Shown one piece after another: positions 1 to 11,915 of a stretch of 64,000 nt of DNA (position 1 is its first letter; each line of letters opens with the position of its first letter). The stretch is taken from NCBI RefSeq assembly GCF_028554725.1, contig NC_071671.1, forward strand, positions 61,677,001 through 61,741,000, written 5' to 3'. The notes under the pieces were generated by a model. The model had not been told where the DNA came from. It searched no databases and was given only the letters and a program-made list of their open reading frames with translations. The position numbers and the translations under genes are program-made. Origin of the DNA: Zeugodacus cucurbitae. Its lineage: Eukaryota > Arthropoda > Insecta > Diptera > Tephritidae.

Positions 1-1328
1 CAGACAATGTCTATACAGAAACATACAAACCGACAATTTTCGGCTTGCTCTAAGACTAACTGCTTCCACGCGGACGATAACCACGACCAAGTCGCCAGCG
101 TCGGTGGAGCAATCAGCGTAGCGATTACAAGGATTCCAAGAAAATTCACACCTTTGCCACCAGCTTTGGCGCGCACCGCACAAATGCACTGCAAGGATGC
201 GCAATCATAGAAGCAATTTGAGCGTGTAATCAAAATACACACAAATAACACACACACACACACACTACGCTAGATGCATAAAAATAGTGAAAAAGAAAAC
301 TAAAATCTATGGTGTATAAGGTACGCACGCATCGACGCCGTTGTCATACGCCCGGTACGAGTATTCCAGGCAGGCCATGAGGTAAAACATAAATTTCAAG
401 TTTTCAACACATTAATGGTTTTTATGGTCGAAAGCAAGTGGCGTTGAATTGTAAGAAAAAAAAATGCTGGGAATGTTATAAAATTGTAATGGTGGAAATA
501 GAAAAATATATTATTTTCGGCTAGACGCGTTTAAAAAGTGCTATGCCAGACATGAAATATATAATTTGACCAAATTTTAAGAATTTGTTTAAAAAAATTT
601 CAAATTTGTGGAAATGAGTAGAAGTAGATACTAGAAAGTAGTCAGATTCTTAAGACTAAACTATTTATCCACTTTAAAGTAGTTTAGTTTATGAAAGCTG
701 TCAAAAATCAGACCGAAAGAGATTTTCTAAGTTGTTGCTAGAATGACGTCATTAAAAAATTGAAGTTTCTCCCAATACCACCTATCCTTAGGCTTCAATG
801 ACTTCTGGAGGTGGATTCTTCTTCTGTAGTTCATGAATTTCTCTTTCGCATCGAATATCAAATGTCGTTGAGGGTATAAAATATCTTTCTAACAATCAGC
901 CAGCTTGAAAAAATATATCTAAAGGTAATCGAAATAGGAGTATGGGCGAATCGATACATTTTCAAAGCTAACGTAGATGACAGGTCTGTAATCAGTACAT
1001 ATAATTTATAAAGTTAAAGAACTACTAAAATTATTTAAAATTCTGCTTAAAAAAGTCCCATCTTTGTAAGAAAAAATTAGTTAAATTCAGCCATAAGTCT
1101 TTCAGTGGCTAGATCCGACTCAGGTCGAATTTTTACCGGGGATAACTACCATTCTCGGAGGATACCTCAATGAAATTCAAAGGAAATCTTTTTTTATAAT
1201 AATATGACTTAGTATTCTAAGTGGATGAAATCGGATCAATACTTCCTTTAGTCCTCATATACCTAATATAGTTTGTATGTTCGGGCTGACTTCATACCGA
1301 TTACCAAGATTATATCACAGAAAACATA
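1..1328. other. Non-genic stretch, no feature recognised
   Basis: No ORF longer than about 70 codons with convincing composition. There is a short CA tract near 247-266. The rest is AT-rich sequence with homopolymer runs and no motif I recognise. A 67-codon ORF at 7-210 is not supported by anything else. Confidence 0.5.
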
Positions 1329-2793
1329 TTTTTATACTCTCGCAACAAAAGTTGCTAAGAGAGTATTATAGTTTTGTTCACATAACGGTTGTTTGTAAGT
1401 CATAAAACTTAACGAGTTAGATATAGGGTTATATATATCCAAATGATCAGGATGACGAGACGAGTTGAAATCCGGATGTCTGTCTGTCCGTGCAACGGAT
1501 GACTTGAGTAAAAACTGAGATATCTTAACGAAACTTGGAATACGTATTCCTTGGCATCCTGAGGAGGTTGCTTTCGAAAATGGGCAAAAACGGACCATTG
1601 CCACGCCCACAAAATGGCTAAAACCGAAAACCTATAAAGTGTCATAAGTAAGCCATAAATAAAGTTATGAAAATAAAATTTGGAACATAGGATCGTATTA
1701 GGGAGGGGCACATTTGGATGTAATTTTTTTGAAATGTGCCCTCAAATAGGTTTTTTGTTTATAACTCTCAAACCAATAAAGTTATATAAACCAAACTGCA
1801 GTCGTTTCTTTTAGCCGTTTCCTTATACAGTCCAAAAATGAAAGAAATCGGATAATAACCACGCCCACCTCCCACACAAAGGTTAGGTTGAAAATGACTA
1901 AAAGTGGGTTAACTCACTAACGAGAAACGTCAGAAACACTAAATTTTACAGAAGAAATAGCAGAAGGAAGCTGCACTCAGATTTTTTTTTTTAAATGAAA
2001 AATGGACGTGGCATCGCCCACTTATGGGTCAAAAACCATATCTCAGGAACTACTCGACCGATTCGAATTAAATTCGGTATATAATATTTTCTTGACACCC
2101 TGATGACACATGTGAAAAATGGATGAAATCGATTCATAACCATGGCAACTTCCAATATAACTCAATTGTGAATTCCATCTGATTCCTTCACTTTATAATG
2201 TAAACATAAGGAAGCAATGAAGATAGCGGAATAAAACTTTACACGAATAGTGCATTTCATCTCTGGCTTCACTGAAAAAAAAATTGTCGAAAACGGACTA
2301 TAACTTTTCAAGACCCTAGATATCGAACATGTTAAACTCCGCGCCTAAGGGTAAACTTTAACCGAAAATATGGATAAATCTCTCTGATAATTTAATGTAA
2401 TTCAGAGGAAATTGTTTTCTTCTAATAGTGTGCCTGTTCCAAAAATTATTAAAATCGGATAATAACATCTCCTAGCTCCCACGTACCTAATTATAGGTTT
2501 TTCAAAAATACGGTGGGCTTTAATCTGCATATATGTATTGGTTAATATGTGAGATATCTAAGCGAAATTAAGTGAGTGTATAGTCTTGGATATAGTGTAC
2601 CTTGCTGGTGAAAATGAATGAAATCGGTTCAAGAACTACCTCAGCCCTCATACACTATATAGGACGATTTTCGTTATTCTTTATGCCGAATTTATAAGTA
2701 AATTTGTGTGTTATGTAAATAAAATTTCTTCAATAAATTGCGAGAGTATAAAATGTTCGGTTGCACCCGAACTTAGCCTTTCCTCACTTGTTT
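1329..2793 (+). mobile_element. DINE-1-like (Helentron-associated) repeat, copy 1
   Basis: Non-coding interspersed element, one of five in the window. It starts with TTTTATACTCTCGCAA, which folds with the following GTTGCTAAGAGAG arm into a 5' hairpin. The inverse motif TTGCGAGAGTATAAAA lies near the 3' end. It is followed by a GTTCGG/CCGAAC-type hairpin and the terminus CCTTTCCTCACTTGTT. A CTGTCTGTCC tract sits about 145 bp from the start. From memory, Drosophila DINE-1/INE-1 has the same architecture: 5' inverted repeat, CTGTCTGTCC tract, 3' hairpin, CTTGTTT end. Class assignment rests on that resemblance. Interior sequence is closely related to the copies at 6.5 and 26 kb. It has no coding capacity; antisense ORFs inside it are accidental. 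Confidence 0.75.
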
Positions 2794-5440
2794 TATATAG
2801 TATATCCTGGTACCGAATCAAATGGAATCGCTGAAGTGGGGCCACAAATTACCCCAACCTCTCGAGCTACACCTAATGAGTGTTGGTATTTTAGTGGACT
2901 TTATGGCATACATATACATCAGTCAAATTGAGAGTTATCTTAATAAAATTCCCTGGAAAAATATTCTCAAACATATTTTTTTTTTTATTCTTAAGGTAAG
3001 TGCGTATACATATTATAATTTTCACATAAATTCGGTCTTAACTGTGGTTAAGCTTCTGGTAGATGCTTCATACATCTAATATATGATAATGAGCCATAGT
3101 TTTGGTTTAAAGGATAAGTTGATATGCCAGATTCTTCTATTTGAAGTGCGGGCGAACCTAAAAAGTCTTTCCAAGCTTTCTTGTCTTCAGAGAAATTATG
3201 TTGACTTTAATTTGTATGATGTAAGACTTAGAAACTCCATAAAAGCTTTCACTGTAAATTCGTTATAATCAAGAATCTTGAGGAGACTCCATTTGAACTG
3301 CGGAACTTTTATGGTTTCTTCACTGGGAAAACGTGCTTCAAAGGGTTCAGTTGAAGTCTCAGTGAGTTGAGCTTCAAATTTTTTATTAGCCATTCTAAAG
3401 AAAACCAATAGCTCTTCCACCAATTCCACGAGCAACAAATGAATGCCTTCAGGCAAAATGCACAACACAACGTTCAATGAGTGAACGCTATAAACACTGA
3501 GAAGCATGCCACCGCGCTCTTTATTTGATTAAAATTTCAATTTCGCAAATGTATATGATTGCAAGCGATTGCAAAAAGAGGAATAAGCGAAAAAATCAGC
3601 AGCAACAAATATTTTTGCATTTTTCCTTTCTTTTTCTTCTCTTTTGAGGTTAGCACTACCTAATGCACGAAATCACATGCGTTTGCTGACCAGACGGTAT
3701 TTGGCAATTTATGCATTTTTTTGTCGCTGTGTCTTCTTGCACAAACAGCTTTGAGCTCACACATAAAGCAATGTAGCTTTAACCAAACTGTTGTTGTTGC
3801 TGTTGTTGTTAACAGCGTTGTTGCTGCTTGTTGGCAATGCAATCAACATTTCTTTATGCGCTTTTCTCTGTGTATTTATTTCTTTCGGCACCGTCACGTT
3901 GTTGCTGTTGTTGTGTTTATTATTGCCACTTGCGCTGCTTTGCTGTGCTTTATGTGTGAGCATTTCTTGCGCTCGAAGCGGCTAACGGCAAATAAAGCAC
4001 AAACAACCGTTATATACAGTTGCAGTCTCGACTGAGCTGCAAGCTCGCCTGTTGGCTATAGGCAATTTCGGTTACAACTGTAAACCTTGGTCTCTGTGTG
4101 TACGCTTCCTTCACTGCTTGTTGGCCTGTGTTGCCGTCTTAGCACTTTCTCAAATTATTACCACTAAATTTGGAATTATTTTTATGGTGGAACATGAAAT
4201 TTATTAGGCTTAAGTGCATTTGGCTGCTTATGCGGGGAAAGAGCGTGGAAGAAGAAGCAGTGAAAGAAAATAAGAAGAAGTAGAAATATAAAAGAAGAAG
4301 TAGAAAACACAAAAATACTTTACTCTAAATTGTGCGAATTTTTCAAATTGAGCACATCATCAAGCGTGGTCCAAGCCACTAAATTCCATTTCAATGCCCA
4401 CTTATTAAGCGTTGCCAGCTTGTTTTTTTGCTTTAATTTTTTTTTCGAAATTTCCTCTTCATTTCACTAACACATTACTCAAGGGCCGCCTTCAGCTGCC
4501 TTATAGTACGAGAGCTACTGCATGTACATATATGGTGCTACGTGTGGTATGAGCGACATTCACCCGCATGAACTCAGAAGCAGCATTATTGAACAAGCGA
4601 ATTATTGTCAGCTGCAGCTGTTCGAAGTGCTCCTTAGCTATTGCAGCTGCTTTATTTCCACTTTTGGAATTTGGTTGGCTTTCGCTGTGTTGTTGTTGTT
4701 GTTGAAATTATACTCCTTAGCGCTGTAATAATTTTCTTAAAGGAATACTGCTTCCGGCAGTTTTCCTAACAAATTTCTCTCGCATTTATTTATATGCCTC
4801 GGGGCTGTTGTTGTTGGCGCTGCATTTTTATTTAGCCAACACTTTTGCTATTGCTGTCGATATTATTGTAGCCGTTGTTGTTGTTTTGTTGGTCTGCCAT
4901 CCACACAGTTCGATATTCGTTACTTGGTTACTTGTATAGTGGGTACTTGTATTTATTTGCTTTAACTTCCGTTTCCGCTTTCTCTGTGTGCGTGTATGTG
5001 TTGGTGAATTTATGAAGTGCGGCGCATTATTTGAGCAACTTGTTGGATGGAAGGGAAGAAATGTAAACTGAGATATATTGCAAGTATTGATGTACGATTT
5101 CCTCTTATACATACATATATTCATGTCTGCTGCGGGGATTTTCAAATTTTTTTTTAGCAAATATGTCTACATTTCCCTGCTCTCACGCCAGCAATGCCTA
5201 GCTATTGCATTTCGTACATATTTATGCCATTGCATTCACCTTGGCACCAGCTATTTATTGCCACAATTTTTTTGCAGCACAACGGGCATGTGAAAGGAAA
5301 TGTCGCTCGCTACAAAGCGCACATATACACAAGCAAATAAAAATAAATTTTCACGCTTGCAGTAAATGGCGCTGAAAATTGCAAAATATGTGCCCGGCAG
5401 CTATGCATTCCGCTTGTGTGCTGGTTAATACGATAAATGT
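2794..5440. other. Intergenic stretch with GTT/CAA-type triplet runs
   Basis: AT-rich sequence with GTT/GCT triplet runs at 3788-3835 and 3898-3915 and again near 4690-4705 and 4805-4885. ORFs across these runs read as poly-Leu, poly-Val or poly-Asn and are not credible. No splice-linked exons or RNA gene recognised, apart from the weak minus-strand ORF listed separately. Confidence 0.45.
3196..3507 (-). CDS. Unassigned ORF, 103 codons, doubtful
   Basis: An uninterrupted ATG-to-stop frame of 103 codons whose composition is not low-complexity, unlike most ORFs nearby. The C-terminal half is mixed and partly charged (for example FEARFPSEETIKVPQFKW). The N-terminal third is hydrophobic and Leu/Val-rich, which could be a membrane or signal segment. 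I recognise no domain, see no flanking exons, and find no promoter or poly(A) evidence. It could equally be chance or a relic of an exon. No function is proposed. Confidence 0.15.
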   Translation of the reverse strand: MLLSVYSVHSLNVVLCILPEGIHLLLVELVEELLVFFRMANKKFEAQLTETSTEPFEARFPSEETIKVPQFKWSLLKILDYNEFTVKAFMEFLSLTSYKLKST

Positions 5441-6060
5441 GAGATTTCGGAATACCGAAAATTCGGGATTATCATTTTATTATGTATTAAATATTTTTAT
5501 TTATTAAAAATATTATCAATTTAAGTAATCCTGAAAATTTTTGGGATTCCGAAATTCAATTCTGCAATCGCGAAAATTTTAAAATTTCAAAAAACAAAAA
5601 AAAACAAAATTGTAAAAATATTATTATTTCATGTAATCTCGAAAAATTTCGGTATCCAGAAATAAAATTTTGCAAATCCCGAAAATTTAAAGTATCGGAA
5701 TTTGAACACGAAATTGAAAAAATATTAGTATTTTAATGAATTTCGAAAATATTCGGGATCTCAAAATTCGATTCTGTTATCCCGAAAATTTTAAAAATTC
5801 ATGGTTGCCTAAATTTCAACACGATATTATAGAAATAATATTATTTCAATAAAATGCGAAAATTTTCGGGATCCCGAAATTTACATTTGTAAATTCCGAA
5901 AATGCAAAGAGCACGAAATTGTAAAAATATTATTATTTCATGTAATCCCGAAAAATTTCGGAATCCCGAAATTCAATTCTACAATGCCGAAATTTTTAAA
6001 GTTGGAAATTGTCGGAATTTGCACACCAACTTGTTGTATTTGCAAAAATTTTGGAATATA
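5441..6060. repeat. Degenerate ~105-bp tandem repeat with CCGAAATTTCGG-like core
   Basis: About five degraded units begin near 5523, 5634, 5740, 5850 and 5943 (spacing 93-111 bp). Each has a core resembling TCCCGAAAATTTTCGGGATC, which is self-complementary, followed by CCGAAATTCAATTCTGCAAT-like sequence. An ATTATTATTTCATGTAATC block recurs about 311 bp apart (5618 and 5929), which is three units. Non-coding, satellite-like. Confidence 0.7.
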
Positions 6061-6519
6061 TGCGACAAATGAACATGACACTTAGAAGGAAGTGCCTGAA
6101 GTTCATGGGAAATAAAGTTGTAAATAAATGTAAATACTCATACATATGTACATATATGTGATTTTATTGAGTTGTAAACTAAATGTATGTATTTGTATAT
6201 ATATCTACAATAAATAATATATTTACTTCTATAAAATATAAAACTCTTTATTTATTTGTCATATTAGTCTATGTCTGCGATGAGGAAGTTGATGCTGAAA
6301 TATATGACATTTATGAATTGAATACTGAAGCAGCTTATATTAAGTAGAAATAATCAACAGAGAGTATAAATTGTGTTGGCCAGTTGAAATGTGGAGATCA
6401 TGCTTCCAAACGGTGACACTGAAATCATATTTGCTCTCTTAGAAGAAGAAATGCAGATCATCTATTTAAGAGCTGTCTCTGTGAAGTTACAGTTAAGCCA
6501 CTGTTGAAGCTCATACTCC
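6061..6519. other. Non-genic stretch
   Basis: AT-rich spacer between the satellite and the next DINE-1-like element. No feature recognised. Confidence 0.4.
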
Positions 6520-7848
6520 TTTTTATACTCTCGCAACAAAGTTGCTAGAGAGTATTATAGTTTTGTTCGCATAACGGTTGTTTGTAACACCCAAAACTAA
6601 TCGAGTTAGATATAGGGTTATATATACCAAAGTGATCAGGGTGAAGAGTGGAGTTCAAATCCGAATGTCTGTCTGTCCGTCCGTCCGTCCGTCTGTGCAA
6701 GCTGTAACTTGAGTAAAAATTAAGATATCTTGATGAAACTTGGCACACTTATTTCTTGGCACCATAGGAAGGTGTTCGTTTTTTAGCCACTTCTTAATAC
6801 AGTCTAAAAATGAAAAAAATCGGATAATAACCACGCCCATCTCCCATACAAAGGTTAGGTTGAAAATTACTAAAAGTGGGTTAACTCACTAACGAAAAAG
6901 TCAGAAACACTATATTTCACATAAGAAATGGCAGATGGAAGCTGCACTCAGATTTTTTTACAAAATGGAAAATGGGCTTGGCGTCGCCCACTTATGGGTC
7001 AAAGCCATATCTCAGGAACTACTCGACCGATTTCAATGAAACTTAGTTTGTAATAGTTTCCTTACATCCCAATGATATGTTGTGAAAATAGGCCAAATCG
7101 CTTTACCAGCACGCCTACTTCCTATATACCAGAACTTTGAAGACGATCTGAATCGTTTACATTACAATATATAAAGTAAGCACTAGTGAAGATATCAGTG
7201 CATAACTTTGCACAAATACTATGTTTATAGTGTGGCAGCCCCATTCTAAAAATCGCCGAAATCGGACCATAGGTTTTTAAGGCCCCATATATCGAACACG
7301 AGGACTTCGGTGCTTCTAACCTAATATTATGGTTTCCAACTTATATTATATAATATAAATCAAGTTAAATAAATAAATTCTTCTTCTTCTTAACTGGCGT
7401 AGAAACCGCTTACGCGGTTATAGCCGAGTCCACAACAGTGCGCCACGCATCTCTCCTTTTGGCGGTTTGGCGCCAATTGGTAATACCAAGTGAAGACAGG
7501 TCCTTCTCCACCTGGTCCTTCCATCGGAGTGGAGGTCTCCCTCTTCCTCGGCTTCCACCAGCGGGTACTGCATCGAAAACTTTCAGAGCTGGGGCACTTT
7601 CATCCATTCGAACAACATGACCCAGCCAGCGTAGCCGCTGTCTTTTTATTCGCTGGACTATGTCTATGTCGTCGAACAACACATACAGCTCATCATTCCA
7701 TCTTCTGCGGTATTCGCCGTTGCCAATGTTTAAGGGACCGTAAATCTTCCGCAAAACCTTTCTCTCGAAAACTCCTAGTGCCGTAAATAAATTGCGAGAG
7801 TATAAAATGTTCGGTTACACCCGAACTTCGCCCTTCCTTACTTGTTTT
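6520..7848 (+). mobile_element. DINE-1-like repeat, copy 2, interrupted by a LINE fragment
   Basis: Same family as copy 1. The 5' hairpin is CTCTCGCAAC-AAA-GTTGCTAGAGAG, and a repeated CTGTCTGTCCGTCCGTCC tract lies at 6666-6690. The subterminal inverted repeat TTGCGAGAGTATAAAA is followed by hairpin GTTCGG-TTACAC-CCGAAC and the end CCTTCCTTACTTGTT. Its 3' part is split by an inverted LINE 3' fragment at 7380-7785, so about 920 bp of the span is the element itself. The interior lacks a block present in copy 1. Non-coding. Confidence 0.78.
7380..7785 (-). mobile_element. 5'-truncated LINE fragment (C-terminal part of the RT polyprotein)
   Basis: The minus strand encodes about 130 codons of a LINE ORF2 C-terminus: ALGVFERKVLRKIYGPL, then RLRWLGHVVRM, then GGSRGRGRPPLRW, ending in ITNWRQTAKRRDAWR and a stop. 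It matches the end of the LINE at 28.3-29.75 kb with few changes. The element's 3' end is a short AAG-type tail (TTCTTCTTCTT on the plus strand). It sits inside a DINE-1-like repeat and is bounded by the direct repeat TAAATAAATT on both sides, a plausible 10-bp target-site duplication. The short simple-repeat tail is typical of the RTE group; the clade is inferred. Confidence 0.8.
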
Positions 7849-9140
7849 TATATGTTATGGACTTTTTCTCATGCAAAAAACATAATTTTAGATAATCGAC
7901 CAGTATCTTTATACATCATATAAATTCTGTGTAGGATTATATACAAATATATGTTTGTTAGGAGAGGAGAATTGCATTCTTATCAAAGTAGACCTAAATC
8001 AAAACTAAACTAACATTCAACCGTCCAACATAACCACACATAATTCACAGTAATACTAATTAACATAAACCTAAACCTACTACTTGCAACCAGTTACATA
8101 AATTCTAGATTACAATGGACATTGTGAAAAATTTTCCAATTCTTTGTTACATCACAACTTTGTTTTAATAATTTTAAATTGTTCAGCGCAGAGAATGAAA
8201 AGTGAAAACAAAAATTACACAACAATAGAGCAACTATAAAACTATTAGGTTAACTGCTCATCAGTCATTCATTTGCAGTGCCATGCGACAGAGAACATAC
8301 GCAAGTAGTTGCGGGCTGCAGTTGTCAACGGCACTGACAGTTCGTGATAACATGGAAAAGTTGCGTTTTGTATTTGTGGTGTATTTGAATGCTGCTTTGT
8401 TTCCAACACAAAATGATGACAAAATTAAATTTAACAACTTTGAGCGATGATTGAAAAGGGAAGGCGAAATGAGGAAGATGAATAAAGGAAAGAACGAGTG
8501 AAGGAATGAACGGAAAGTATGAATGCCGTGGCAGATAAAATCACAAACTGCAATTGTAAACATTACTGTTGAGCGTTAGAAAAGTTTGGCAGCTTTTCAA
8601 GTGCTGCTTTTGAATGCGAAATTACGCAACTTTATGGGGAGCGCACCAAAAACAGAAATGAAAAATAACAAGCAAAGAAACGACATTGCTCCACTGCGCT
8701 GCGCATCTCCTTGCGGCACGGTGAATGGCGAAATGCGAAATCTTTGCTGTGGCAAGCGCAGTGTTTGTCATTATGCCACAAATTGGCACACAAATTGTCT
8801 GCAACATAGCGCAAAACTAGGGAAATTGTAACTTATTTTTTAGGATAAAAGAGGTGAGGAGCATACAAAAAATGGAGTTTGCAATGAGTTTGGTTAGAAG
8901 ATAGCTAAAATAGAATTTAGTTAGGGGTTATTTGTATTTTTAGAGATTTTGACTTAGTTGACAGTTTTTAAGACTTTTGTGGGCCTTGCGACCCTTACAA
9001 AACAGTGAATAAATGAGAAACACTAAATGTTGCCTACATTTAGGCATTTAGGTTACTTTAGCGAAAACATCAATCCTAGTTAATGGGAATGAAGAGCTTA
9101 CTTCCAGCTCTGGTATGAATAATAGAGCAATACTTTGAGG
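7849..9140. other. Non-genic stretch
   Basis: No recognised gene or repeat. The ORFs overlapping at 8261-8831 on both strands have no family resemblance and conflict with one another. The sequence becomes somewhat less AT-rich around 8600-8830. Confidence 0.4.
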
Positions 9141-9868
9141 TTTTTGTACTCTCGCAACTTCTGCAAAGAGAGTATAATAGTTTTGTTCACATAACTGCTG
9201 TTTGTAACTGAAATTTTTTTGGGGAAGTGGGCGTGGTCCCGCCCCCTTCTAAGTTTTTTGTACATACATATCTGGTAAACTACTAGTGCTATATCAACCA
9301 AACTCACTAGCGTCGTTTCTTTTATGTCCTTCCTTATACAGTCCAAATATGGAGGAAATCGGACTATAACCACGTCTACTTTCCATACAAAGGTTATGTT
9401 GAAAACTACTGAAAATGCTTTAATTCAGTAACCAAATTTTAAAAGGGTGTGGTGTGGTTCCGCCCACTTTTGGGACAAATTGAATTGGTTTGTAATATTT
9501 ACCTTGCAACCCAATGATATGTTGTGAAAATAGGCCAAAACGGTTCACAACCTTGCTTACTTCCTATATGCCAGAACTGTGAAGTCGATCTGAATCGTTT
9601 ACTTTAAGTCTCTCAGATATATTGAAGAGATTCAGAGAGAATATTTTTCTTATAATAATATGTCTTCGTGCGAAAAATGAGAGAAACCATTTCATAACTT
9701 TACCTAGCTCCCATATACCTAATATTAGGTTTTACAACTTCCAATGGACTTAATACTATATATATCACGATATGTGGGTCAATAAAAAAGAATAAAATTA
9801 AATAAATTAATTGCGATAGTATGAAATGTTCGGTTACACCGGAATTTTGCCCTTCCTTACTTTCTCTA
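9141..9868 (+). mobile_element. DINE-1-like repeat, copy 3, internally deleted
   Basis: Begins TTTTTGTACTCTCGCAAC with a hairpin arm GCAAAGAGAGTATAATAG. It lacks the CTGTCTGTCC tract because of an internal deletion after about 70 bp. It ends with TTGCGATAGTATGAAAT, the decayed hairpin GTTCGGTTACACCGGAA and CCCTTCCTTACTT. Interior blocks (CCACGTCTACTTTCCATAC, CAATGATATGTTGTGAAAA) match the copies at 6.5, 22.2 and 26 kb. Non-coding. Confidence 0.7.
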
Positions 9869-10239
9869 ATATTGATTTAAAATTTTTTAAATGGATATAT
9901 ATTCGTTTCGTTCGAATTTATATGAGCAAACTTTTTTATAGAATTAATTATTAAAGTCAGTTCAAAAGAAAAAAATCGAGGTTGTAATAAAAAATCAAAT
10001 TTATCGAAAAGGCCAAAACATTTATTCCAGAAAAAAGTGTTTTTGTTAACATTTTTAAACAATTTTTGATTTATTACTAGGTAGGTAGGTAGGTAAAGTG
10101 GTTGTCAAATCACGCACCTAGAGAGAGTTACTACTAAAATGTTACCAAAATTTTGAAGCGATTTTTTAAACACACAAACAATCATTTTTAATTATTCAAC
10201 GATGCTATTAACATTCCTCCACAACACTGCAGTCGTCAC
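9869..10239. other. Spacer with a GTAG microsatellite
   Basis: AT-rich spacer downstream of the minus-strand OBP gene. A run of four GTAG units lies near 10,080-10,096. Nothing else recognised. Confidence 0.5.
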
Positions 10240-10993
10240 TTAAATCGTGGTCAATGCGTCTTTGCATTTCTTGCTGAACTCCAACACGGTGTTGCACTCT
10301 TCCGTCTTAGCCCAACGATCGGCAGGACAATTGTGAAAGAACTCACGTATTACACAGGCCAAAATGACACTGGGCTTGGGATCGCAGTACTTAGCGCCGG
10401 GTACGTGGAATATTGGATTGGATAGGAATTTCGCAGTGTTCTCAATGGCTACGTAGTGGAAATGTAAGAAATGAATATTTATATTATATTTTCTTCGAAA
10501 ATCTGTTTGCACACTACTCACATTTGCTATGACAGTGATCGAATGCGTTTGTCATTTCCTTTGCATACTCTGGATCTGTTTTGAATTTACCCTCGTAGTG
10601 TTTGCGCACCGCCGGCATATCCAAATCGTCACCTTTCATGAATTGCAACTTATTGAAGATACATTTGGCGAAGCATGTACCCAATATGGCATGATCCGCT
10701 GTTATATCGACAATTGCCTCCTCATCGTGTTTGATAAATTTGAAGCCCGTCTCCTTGGCACACGAGTCCACGAACTCCTGATAGCCATCGGGATGTTTGC
10801 AGCAGTAGTGTATACGATCCTCCTTTATCGATTCGGGATTATCACAATCGATTTTAAGCGAGTTGCCGAACTGCGTTCAATTCGTAATTTTCAATTCATG
10901 AGTTTTAAGCACAATTGATTTTATATATTACAAATGAAATCTTACCTTCAATAGCAAACCGCAGGCAAATATAATCACAAACAAATTCTTCAT
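10240..10993 (-). CDS. Plus-C odorant-binding protein, minus-strand gene, three exons
   Basis: Predicted secreted OBP of 201 residues. Exon 1 (10,946-10,993) encodes a 16-residue hydrophobic signal start, MKNLFVIIFACGLLLK, with donor GTAAGA. Exon 2 (10,522-10,870) follows acceptor AACGCAG and ends at donor GTGAGT. Exon 3 (10,240-10,448) follows acceptor TACGTAG. The total is 606 nt and the frame is closed. The mature part has 12 cysteines: one near the N-terminus, the adjacent pair in YCCKHPDGY (the CC-x-x-P hallmark of Plus-C OBPs), SC, the CFAKC pair, DHC, KYC, LAC, NC, EEC and KKC. Such proteins carry hydrophobic ligands in sensillum lymph or other secretions; the ligand is unknown here. 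It is transcribed divergently from the three plus-strand OBP genes and lacks two introns they have, so it is the more distant paralogue. Drosophila Obp49a and Obp50 genes belong to this class; orthology is not assigned. Confidence 0.9.
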
Positions 10994-11744
10994 AGCTTAG
11001 CACAGTGCGAGGTAACTTTTTCACAATGAATGCCGTTTTCGGTATTTGACGTAATTCCGTGAAATTTTTTCATTTTTATAGCAAAAATTTTCTGTTTTTT
11101 TATTGTTGTATAAATTAAGCAAAGCTAATCTAGCGAAAAAAAATGTAATGGCAAATAATTTTATTTAATTATTTAGTCATTAAACTGCAAACCAAATGGT
11201 AATTGCGTAATAATGTGAAATTCCGATATGATATCAATAATCGATAAATTAATGTTTGCTATAGAACGCTACTGGTTGTAGAGACATCCGACCTAATAAT
11301 GCTCAGCTCTAAGTTTTAAAATAACGGGTTTTATTAAGAAAATTACACTAATTTTGTTCTTTGGAGAGATTTCCAAACGGTCCTGCTTTCTAGAACATCT
11401 TCTGCACCGTTAACTTATTCAAACCCTAAATTATTTAAATCCTGACTTCAATGTAAACTGATATCTTCGGTTACTATCGGATATTTCGGAAAGAACAGTA
11501 TACATTTCAAAGAAAAACACTCAGTTTCTAAACATATGTAGCTTTGTAGGAAGAGGGACAGAACATCAATATTTTATAGGAAAATATTTAGAAAGTTCAA
11601 CTGAGTCTATACGATATTCTTTAACAGCAACAGCTAATTTTTTCGTATTTTACTAATTTATCGGTGTTGGCCAGATAACTCTATAACTATAGATTTCAAC
11701 AGTGATTTTTCACTTATGAAATTTCAGTTTCAATTAAATTGATT
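10994..11744. other. Divergent intergenic region between OBP genes
   Basis: The start codons of the minus-strand OBP gene and the first plus-strand OBP gene are about 920 bp apart. This stretch is AT-rich with no ORF of note. It must contain the minus-strand gene's promoter, but I cannot point to a TATA box or a specific operator. Confidence 0.5.
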
Positions 11745-11915
11745 ATGAGCTTAATTAAATTAATAGCATTCATAGCCAGAATTAGTATATTTAAAGCTCA
11801 TTAGCAGAAAAATATTTAATTTTGACCATAAAGTATCATTGGCAGAAAAGAGTGCTAGGGACACAGTTGTTGCGGTCAGAGGGCGCTCACCAATCATAAC
11901 GGAAAGTGCTAAACT
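11745..11915 (+). promoter_or_regulatory. Conserved upstream region of plus-strand OBP gene 1
   Basis: Sequence immediately 5' of the start codon is shared with the genes at 17.4 and 20.9 kb and with the ghost copy at 19.2-19.4 kb. Shared blocks in order are ATTAATAGCATTCA, AAAGCTCATTAGCAGAAAA, CCATAAAGTATCATTGGCAG, and a proximal block ending CATAACGGAAAGTGCTAAAC directly before ATG. The CATAAAGTATC block is the best TATA-like candidate, but no start site is proven. The proximal block is probably 5' UTR. Confidence 0.5.

Noticed and set aside
1332..1711. Overlapping minus-strand ORFs of 92 and 100 codons
   Set aside because: They lie antisense inside a DINE-1-like repeat, and similar antisense frames recur in the other copies at 6.5, 9.1 and 25.9 kb, so they reflect the repeat, not a gene.
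10529..10918. 129-codon plus-strand ORF
   Set aside because: Antisense to exon 2 of the minus-strand OBP gene, which has cysteine pattern and splice-site support.
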